From NCBI GenBank assembly GCA_963976695.1, contig CAXBMB010000008.1, forward strand, positions 9,019 to 73,018: a stretch of DNA of 64,000 bases, given 5' to 3'. Position 1 is the stretch's first letter; every line of letters starts with the position of its first letter. The stretch comes from CAXBMB01 sp963976695 (GTDB lineage Bacteria; Pseudomonadota; Alphaproteobacteria; Kiloniellales; DSM-21159). Of this stretch, positions 57,805 through 64,000 are shown one piece after another. The notes below the pieces were generated by a model, which saw nothing but the letters and a program-made list of their open reading frames with translations, had not been told where the DNA came from and did no database searches. The translations under genes were made by a program, and so were the position numbers.

Positions 57805-60800
57805 TCAGGCGCGCTTTTGACGCGCCTGCAGATTGATCGGCTGCTCAAGGCGGCCGACCATCTCTTTGGGTACGATTTGCCAGAACTTGCTCCGCTCCAG
57901 GTGCCAATCGCGCAGCAACTGGTCGGCAAAGACGCTCTGGGTTTCTCGTACGTGTTCGGTGATCAGGTTGCGCAGCAGGTTCTCGTAGTAGTCGACCTCA
58001 ATGCGCTGATAGAGAACGGTTTCCTCGTTGATTCGCCCGGGCACCAGATTTTCCGGGTCATAGATGAAGGCCATGCCGCCAGTCATGCCCGCCCCGAAGT
58101 TGTAGCCAACCGCGCCCAGCACCACGGTGGTGCCGGCGGTCATGTACTCACAGGCATTATCACCGCTGCCTTCCACCACCGCGACGGCGCCGGAATTGCG
58201 CACGCAAAAGCGCTCGCCGGCCTGGCCGGCGGCGAAGAGCTTGCCCGCCGTGGCGCCATAGAGCACCGTGTTGCCGATGATGGTGTTTTTATTACTGGCC
58301 AGCTTGGACTTGGTCATCGGCCGCACCACAATGGTGCCGCCGGACAGCCCCTTGCCGACGTAGTCATTGGCGTCGCCGAAAACCTCCAGCTTCAGACCCT
58401 GCACCGCAAACGCGCCCAGGGACTGGCCAGCCGATCCGCGCAGCCGCACGGTCATATGATCCGGCTCCAGCCCGTTCTGTCCGAACTTCCGGGTGATCAG
58501 GGCGCTCATCCGCGTGCCGATCGCCCGGTGGGTGTTGCGCACGGTATATTGCAGTTGCATCTTTTCACCGACCCGGAACAGCGGCTCGGCGTCTTTCACG
58601 ATTTCCGCATCCAGGGTATCGGGCACCTCGTTGCGTCCCACCAGCGTGCAGTGGGTCGGCAGGCCGAAGGAGTCGGCCCGGGCCAGCAACGGGTTCAGAT
58701 CCAGATCGTCGAGATGGGCCGCGCCGCGGCTAACCTGCTGCAAGAGGTCGGTCCGGCCGACAACCTCGTTGAGCGAGGCAATGCCCAGATTGGCCAAGAT
58801 CTCCCGCACTTCCTCGGCGAGGAAGGAGAAGAGGTTCACCACCCGCTCCGGCGTCCCGATGAATTTCTTACGCAGATCTTCATCCTGGACGCAGACGCCC
58901 ACCGGGCAGGTGTTGGAGTGGCACTGCCGCACCATGATGCACCCCATGGCCACCAGCGATCCGGTGCCCACGCCGTACTCCTCGGCCCCCAGCATCGCCG
59001 CGATCACCACATCCCGGCCGGTCTTGATGCCGCCATCGGTGCGCAGCTTGACCTGGTGGCGCAGCCGGTTGAGGGTCAACACCTGGTGGACTTCGGACAG
59101 GCCCATTTCCCAGGGGATACCGGCGAACTTGACCGAGGTTTGCGGGCTGGCGCCGGTGCCGCCGTTGTGGCCGGAGATCAAAATGACATCGGCCTTGGCC
59201 TTGGCGACCCCAGCCGCGATGGTGCCGATGCCGCTGCGGGCAACCAGCTTCACACAGACCTGCGCGTCGGGGTTGATCTGCTTCAAGTCGTAGATCAACT
59301 GCGCCAGATCCTCGATGGAATAGATATCGTGGTGCGGCGGCGGCGAGATCAAGGACACCCCTTCGGTGGAGTGGCGCAGCTTGGCGATCAAACCGGTCAC
59401 CTTGAAGCCGGGCAGCTGCCCCCCTTCACCGGGCTTGGCGCCCTGGGCCACCTTGATTTCGATTTCCCGGCACTGGTTGAGGTACTCGGCCGTCACGCCG
59501 AAACGGCCCGATGCGACCTGCTTGATGGCCGAATTCTCGTTGTCGCCGTTGGGACGGGGAAGATAGCGCTCGGGCACCTCGCCGCCCTCGCCGCTGTCCG
59601 ACTTCGCCCCGATGCGGTTCATCGCGATGTTCAGCGTTCCATGGGCTTCCGGAGACAGCGCCCCCAGGCTCATCGCCGGGGTGACAAAGCGTTTGCGGAT
59701 CGCCGTGATCGACTCGACGTCGTCCAGGTCGACCGGAGCCACCCCCTTGGTCTTGAAGCCAAGCAGGTCACGCAACGCCATGGGCGGCAGCTTGGCCACG
59801 CCGGCCGAAAACTTCTTGTAGGTCGAATAGGAATCGGTGGCGCAGGCCCGCTGCAGGGTGTGGATCAAACCGGCTTCCCAGGCGTGGGCCTCGGCCCCCT
59901 GGCGATAGCGGTAAAAGCCGCCGATCGGCAGGGCGACAACCGCGTCATTCCAGGCGAGCCGGTGGGTTTCCAGCACCTTCTGCTGGATGCCGGTCATGCC
60001 GATGCCGCTGATCTTGCTGGCCATGCCGGGGAAGAACTCATCCACCAGGGTCCGGCTCAGGCCCAAGGCCTCGAAATTATAACCGCCGCGATAGGAAGAA
60101 ATCACCGCGATGCCCATTTTCGACATGATCTTCAACAGGCCCTGATCGATGGCTTCCTTGTAGCGCGCCACCGCCGTTTCCAGCGTCATGTCGCCGAACA
60201 GCCCGCGCGCGTGGCGGGCGGCGATGGCTTCTTGAGCCAGGAAGGCGTTCACCGTGGTCGCCCCCACGCCGATCAACACGGCGAAGTAGTGAGTGTCGAT
60301 GCATTCGCCGGCGCGCAGATTGAGGCTGGTGAAGGTGCGCAGCTTTTGCGCCGTCAAATGGGTGTGCACCGCGCCGGTGGCCAGGATCATCGGCACGCCG
60401 GCCCAACTCTGGCTAACCGCCTCGTCGCTCAGCACCACATGGGTGCAGCCGCCCCGCACCGCGTCCTCGGCCTCCTGCTTGATCCGTTCGATGGCGTCGC
60501 GCAGCGCCGTCTCGCCGCCCTCAACCTCGAAGGTGCAGTCGATGGTGGCCACCGTATCGCCCATATAGTCGTACATCGACTTGAACTCAGCGTTGGACAG
60601 CACCGGCGAATTCAGCTGCAGCAAACGGCACTGGCTTTCGTCCTCGTCCAGAATGTTGCCCAGGTTGCCGAGCCGGGTCTTCAGCGACATCACCCGCTGT
60701 TCGCGCAGCGAATCGATCGGCGGGTTGGTGACCTGGCTAAAATTCTGCCTGAAGAAGTGATGCAGGCTGCGATTCTTGGCCGACAGCACCGCCAGCGGCG

Positions 60801-62370
60801 TGTCGTCGCCCATCGAGCCCACCGCTTCCTTGGCGGTTTCGACCATCGGTTGGAGCAGCAGTTCCAGATCTTCCAGCGTCACCCCGAAAGCCAACTGTCG
60901 GCGGCGCAGTTCGGCGCCGTCCAGGCAGGCGCTTTCGCCCTCGTCGGGACGAATGATGTCGTCGATCTCGGTGATCGAGCTGATCCATTCGCCATAGGGA
61001 TGGCTGGCGGAGATATAATCCTTGATCTCGGCGTCGTGGAAGAAGCGCCCTTCGCGCAGGTTCAGGGCCATCATCTGCCCCGGACCCAGTCGGCCCTTTT
61101 CCAGCACCTTGCGCTCGTCGATGCGCACCATGCCGGTTTCCGACCCGGCGAACAGCAGGCCGTCGTCGGTGACGGTGTAGCGCAGCGGGCGCAGGCCGTT
61201 GCGGTCAACGCCGGCCACCACCCACTGGCCATCATAGGCGCAGATCGCCGCCGGGCCGTCCCATGGCTCCATCACCGCGTTGGTGTAGCTGTACATATCC
61301 TTCCAGGCCTTCGGCATGGCCGTGTTGTTGGACCAGGCCTCGGGAATCATCATCGCCTTGACCGTCGGCAGGTCCCGGCCATCGCGCACCAAAAGCTCAA
61401 ACACCGAGTCCAGCGCGGCGGAATCGGAGCTGCCGGGCTGGACGATCGGCTTCAAATCTTCGATCGAGGGGCCGAAGATATCAGATTCCAGGCGGCATTC
61501 ATGGGCCTTCATCCAGTTGATGTTGCCGTTGACCGTGTTGATCTCGCCGTTGTGGGCCAAAGTGCGGAAGGGCTGGGCCAGTTTCCAGGTGGGAAAGGTG
61601 TTGGTGGAATAGCGCTGGTGGAAAATGGCGAAGTTGGAGATGAAGCGTTCGTCCAGCAGATCGGGGTAAAAGGTCGACAGTTGTTCCGCCAGGAACATCC
61701 CCTTGTAGATGATCGAGCGGCCCGACAGCGAGCAGATGTAGAATTCCTTGATCGACTCTTCTTCGGCCGCCTTTTCGATGCGCCGGCGAATGATGTAGAG
61801 ATCGCGTTCGAACTGCGCCGGGTCTTCCTGCGCGTTGGCGATCATGATCTGTTCGATTTCCGGGCGGGTGGCGTTGGCTTTGTCGCCAATCACGTCGGCG
61901 GCCACCGGCACCTGACGCCAGCCGTAAATCCGGTAGCCGAAATGGAGGATCTCACGCTCGACCAGCACCCGGCAGCGTTCCTGTGTTTCCATGTCGGTGC
62001 GCGGCAGGAAAATCATCCCGACGCCGATCTGTTCCTCGCCGACCACGTGACCGGTGTCTTCCACGTGCTCGCGGAAGAAGCCCTGGGGAATTTCGACATG
62101 AATGCCCGCGCCGTCGCCGGTCTTGCCGTCCGCGTCCACCGCCCCACGATGCCAGACCGCCTTGAGCGCCTCGATTCCGGCCACCACCACCGCACGGCGC
62201 GGCTTGCCGTCCAGCGTCGCCACCAGGCCGACGCCGCAGTTGTCGCGCTCATCGGCTGGGTTGTAGAGCCCAACCCGCCCCAAGCGCTCGGCTTCGGCGT
62301 ATTGCGCCCGAACCTGATCTGCGACCGACAAACTTGTCTGGGAAGAAAGGGAGGAAGGGTTTTTGCGCAT
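57805..62370 (-). CDS. gltB: Glutamate synthase large (alpha) subunit
   Basis: 1521 residues from ATG 62370 (MRKNPSSLSSQTSLSVADQ), with aggagat ten bases upstream; a frame upstream is not conserved. The N-terminal propeptide ends before Cys45 (ERDNCGVGLV), the amidotransferase nucleophile. The large central and FMN domains have DLAQLIYDLKQINPDAQVCV and GHNGGTGASP; a [3Fe-4S] cluster is bound by CHSNTCPVGVC. The C-terminal beta helix (GGTIVVRPM, GNTVLYGATAGKLFAAGQAG) completes the protein. It uses glutamine and 2-oxoglutarate to make glutamate with electrons from the GltD subunit encoded upstream. Confidence 0.98.
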   Translation of the reverse strand: MRKNPSSLSSQTSLSVADQVRAQYAEAERLGRVGLYNPADERDNCGVGLVATLDGKPRRAVVVAGIEALKAVWHRGAVDADGKTGDGAGIHVEIPQGFFREHVEDTGHVVGEEQIGVGMIFLPRTDMETQERCRVLVEREILHFGYRIYGWRQVPVAADVIGDKANATRPEIEQIMIANAQEDPAQFERDLYIIRRRIEKAAEEESIKEFYICSLSGRSIIYKGMFLAEQLSTFYPDLLDERFISNFAIFHQRYSTNTFPTWKLAQPFRTLAHNGEINTVNGNINWMKAHECRLESDIFGPSIEDLKPIVQPGSSDSAALDSVFELLVRDGRDLPTVKAMMIPEAWSNNTAMPKAWKDMYSYTNAVMEPWDGPAAICAYDGQWVVAGVDRNGLRPLRYTVTDDGLLFAGSETGMVRIDERKVLEKGRLGPGQMMALNLREGRFFHDAEIKDYISASHPYGEWISSITEIDDIIRPDEGESACLDGAELRRRQLAFGVTLEDLELLLQPMVETAKEAVGSMGDDTPLAVLSAKNRSLHHFFRQNFSQVTNPPIDSLREQRVMSLKTRLGNLGNILDEDESQCRLLQLNSPVLSNAEFKSMYDYMGDTVATIDCTFEVEGGETALRDAIERIKQEAEDAVRGGCTHVVLSDEAVSQSWAGVPMILATGAVHTHLTAQKLRTFTSLNLRAGECIDTHYFAVLIGVGATTVNAFLAQEAIAARHARGLFGDMTLETAVARYKEAIDQGLLKIMSKMGIAVISSYRGGYNFEALGLSRTLVDEFFPGMASKISGIGMTGIQQKVLETHRLAWNDAVVALPIGGFYRYRQGAEAHAWEAGLIHTLQRACATDSYSTYKKFSAGVAKLPPMALRDLLGFKTKGVAPVDLDDVESITAIRKRFVTPAMSLGALSPEAHGTLNIAMNRIGAKSDSGEGGEVPERYLPRPNGDNENSAIKQVASGRFGVTAEYLNQCREIEIKVAQGAKPGEGGQLPGFKVTGLIAKLRHSTEGVSLISPPPHHDIYSIEDLAQLIYDLKQINPDAQVCVKLVARSGIGTIAAGVAKAKADVILISGHNGGTGASPQTSVKFAGIPWEMGLSEVHQVLTLNRLRHQVKLRTDGGIKTGRDVVIAAMLGAEEYGVGTGSLVAMGCIMVRQCHSNTCPVGVCVQDEDLRKKFIGTPERVVNLFSFLAEEVREILANLGIASLNEVVGRTDLLQQVSRGAAHLDDLDLNPLLARADSFGLPTHCTLVGRNEVPDTLDAEIVKDAEPLFRVGEKMQLQYTVRNTHRAIGTRMSALITRKFGQNGLEPDHMTVRLRGSAGQSLGAFAVQGLKLEVFGDANDYVGKGLSGGTIVVRPMTKSKLASNKNTIIGNTVLYGATAGKLFAAGQAGERFCVRNSGAVAVVEGSGDNACEYMTAGTTVVLGAVGYNFGAGMTGGMAFIYDPENLVPGRINEETVLYQRIEVDYYENLLRNLITEHVRETQSVFADQLLRDWHLERSKFWQIVPKEMVGRLEQPINLQARQKRA

Positions 62371-62481
62371 TTTACGGGTATCTCCTGAAGACCTGATCTC
62401 TGTGGCGAGGTCTTGCGATGTTTGTAGCGCTGACGACCGGGGCTGTAGATCAAACGGGCTGTGGATCAAACGGGCGCCGGG
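62371..62481. other. gltD-gltB spacer with a direct repeat
   Basis: 111 bp containing two copies of gatcaaacgggc, 16 bases apart. No terminator is seen, so the two genes are probably one operon. Confidence 0.5.
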
Positions 62482-63939
62482 CTAGTCGGCGGCAAGCGCC
62501 TCGGCGCCGCTCGCCGTCGCCGACTCGTCGTTTAGATAACGGTCGATGGACTGGGCCGCGTCCCGGCCGTCGCGAATTCCCCAGACCACCAGGGAGGCGC
62601 CGCGTACAATGTCGCCGGCGGCGAAAACGCCATCCAGGGAGGTCATCAGCGTGCTGTAGCTGACCTTGACCGTGCCCCAGCGGGTGGTTTCCAACTCCGG
62701 GGCCTGGAACAGCACCGGCAGATCCTCCGGATCGAAGCCCAGCGCTTTAATCACTATGTCAGCTTTGATCTCGTAGGAGGAGTCTTCGATGATCTGCGGC
62801 GTTTGCCGCCCGGTGGCGTCGGGCGCGCCCAGATGGACCCGCTGCACGCGCACCTTCTCGACCTTGTTGTCAGCGCCGTCGAAGGCCTCGGGGGCGGCTT
62901 GCCAAACAAAGGTCACGCCTTCTTCCTCGGCATTGGCGACTTCACGCGCCGATCCGGGCATGTTTTCCCGGTTGCGGCGATAGAGGCATTTGACCGAGCG
63001 CGCGCCCTGGCGCACCGCCGTGCGCACACAGTCCATCGCCGTGTCGCCGCCGCCAATCACCACCACATGCTTGTCCCGGGCATCCAGGCTGCCGTCTTCG
63101 AAGGCCGCCACCCGGTCACCCAGGTCCAGCCGATTGGAGGCGGTCAAGTAGTCCAGCGCCGGGAAGATATTTGTCAATCCGGCGCCGGGCAACTTGATGT
63201 CGCGGCTCTTGTAGACGCCGGTGGCGAGCAGCAACGCATCATGCCGGTCGCGCAGCTCAGCCAGCGAGGCGTCGCGGCCGACTTCGAAGTTGAGCTTGAA
63301 GGTCACGCCGCTGTCGACCAGCAGCGCCACGCGCCGCTCGACGATTTCTTTTTCCAGCTTGAAACCGGGGATGCCGTAGATCATCAACCCGCCGGCGCGA
63401 TCATAGCGGTCATAAATGGTCACCTGATAGCCCTTGGCGCGCAGCTGCCCGGCCGCAGCCATACCGGCGGGGCCGGCGCCGACAATACCGACCGTCAGCG
63501 CAAGTTCGCGCGGCGGCTGAATAGGTTTCACCCAGCCTTCGGTCCAGGCGGTATCGGTAATGTATTTTTCCACCGCGCCGATGGTCACCGTGGTGTGGCC
63601 CGACTGTTCCAGGGTGCAGTTGCCCTCGCAGAGGCGGTCCTGGGGGCAGATGCGGCCACAGATTTCCGGGAAATCATTGGTTGCCTGGCTTACCTGGTAG
63701 GCCTCTTCCACCCGCCCTTGCGCCGTCAGCATCAGCCAATCGGGGATGTTGTTCTGCACCGGGCAGTGAACCTGACAGTAGGGCACGCCGCACTGCGCGC
63801 AACGCGAGGCCTGCTCGCCGGCCTTTTCCTTGCTGTAGCGGGAATAGATTTCCTGAAAATCCTCACGCCGCAGCTCAGCCTCGCGCTTTTCCGGCATCTG
63901 CCAGCCAACCGACACAAAGGACTGCATGGATTTCGTCAT
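62482..63939 (-). CDS. gltD: Glutamate synthase small (beta) subunit
   Basis: 485 residues from ATG 63939 (MTKSMQSFVSVGWQMPEKRE). The N-terminal [4Fe-4S] ligand region has Cys47, Cys50, Cys55 and Cys59 (CAQCGVPYCQVHC), with a second set in CGRICPQDRLCEGNC. The FAD loop is GIVGAGPAGMAAAGQL and the NADPH loop VVIGGGDTAMDCVRTAV. It passes electrons from NADPH to GltB. It is first in the pair, the reverse of the E. coli order. The window ends 61 bp upstream, so only part of its promoter region is included. Confidence 0.97.
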   Translation of the reverse strand: MTKSMQSFVSVGWQMPEKREAELRREDFQEIYSRYSKEKAGEQASRCAQCGVPYCQVHCPVQNNIPDWLMLTAQGRVEEAYQVSQATNDFPEICGRICPQDRLCEGNCTLEQSGHTTVTIGAVEKYITDTAWTEGWVKPIQPPRELALTVGIVGAGPAGMAAAGQLRAKGYQVTIYDRYDRAGGLMIYGIPGFKLEKEIVERRVALLVDSGVTFKLNFEVGRDASLAELRDRHDALLLATGVYKSRDIKLPGAGLTNIFPALDYLTASNRLDLGDRVAAFEDGSLDARDKHVVVIGGGDTAMDCVRTAVRQGARSVKCLYRRNRENMPGSAREVANAEEEGVTFVWQAAPEAFDGADNKVEKVRVQRVHLGAPDATGRQTPQIIEDSSYEIKADIVIKALGFDPEDLPVLFQAPELETTRWGTVKVSYSTLMTSLDGVFAAGDIVRGASLVVWGIRDGRDAAQSIDRYLNDESATASGAEALAAD

Positions 63940-64000
63940 CTAATGCTTTTCCTACCAACCAGTGTTCTTAATGCCCCAGCGCCCGGCCTTTCAGACGCCG

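Noticed and set aside
57655..62388. 1577-codon open frame on the plus strand
   Set aside because: It is the antisense shadow of gltB; His/Gln/Arg-rich composition without protein family features, while the minus strand encodes a complete GltB.

Overview
The window is GC-rich, gene-dense chromosomal DNA from an alphaproteobacterium, most likely of the Rhodospirillales type. I infer this from protein character and gene order (def-fmt-truA, then dapE-dapD-HAD nucleotidase, argB, engB-yidC-yidD-rnpA-rpmH, and gltD before gltB), not from a database search. No rRNA, tRNA, CRISPR array, transposase, integrase or phage gene was seen.

Layout. 1-7.3 kb: a nearly complete NADP-dependent oxidoreductase, a Nudix hydrolase, recR, a secreted DUF4139 protein, and a minus-strand run rmuC > araC-type regulator > YddG-like exporter. 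7.5-10.9 kb: def-fmt-truA, a small putative secreted peptide with a 13-residue tandem repeat, and a membrane protein. 11.1-19.0 kb: a self-contained catabolic cassette in which an FCD/GntR regulator plus an Asp/Glu-racemase-family enzyme diverge from a ThDP enzyme, a DadA-like flavoprotein and a complete TRAP transporter. It sits between housekeeping genes and has a palindromic operator candidate in its divergent promoter. 19.1-29.2 kb: housekeeping genes dapE, dapD, HAD nucleotidase, a PAS protein, argB, engB, yidC, yidD, rnpA and rpmH, the last with a textbook promoter. RnpA carries an unusual insertion and a basic tail.

29.6-38.7 kb: a TVP38-type membrane protein paired with a MerA-like disulfide reductase; a choline-sulfatase gene divergent from a LysR regulator with a strong inverted-repeat operator between them; a secreted protein built of Asn-Pro-Cys repeats with its own terminator; an orphan histidine kinase; and two proteins of unknown function. 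38.7-43.6 kb: late cobalamin (nucleotide loop) genes cobT, cobS, a CobC-like phosphatase and a CobD/CbiB-like protein, with a SYLF-domain gene among them. 43.9-50.1 kb: a SCO1-type protein, argC, infC (which appears to start at a rare AUA codon), thrS and a family-4 glycosyltransferase. 50.1-57.6 kb: an ABHD10-like hydrolase, a DAO-family flavoprotein, an SDR protein, a TPR protein, a GST, a Dyp-type peroxidase and an old-yellow-enzyme homologue. 57.8-64 kb: gltD-gltB (NADPH-GOGAT) with a strong terminator.

The intergenic DNA holds several families of short dispersed or palindromic repeats. The clearest is a ~32-bp element beginning GTGTGATCGAC that recurs about six times, always between genes. 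The strongest leads for a second look are the NPC-repeat secreted protein, the racemase/ThDP/flavoprotein/TRAP cassette, the AUA start of infC, the dispersed repeat family and the enlarged RnpA. I see no unmistakable new defence or mobile system.
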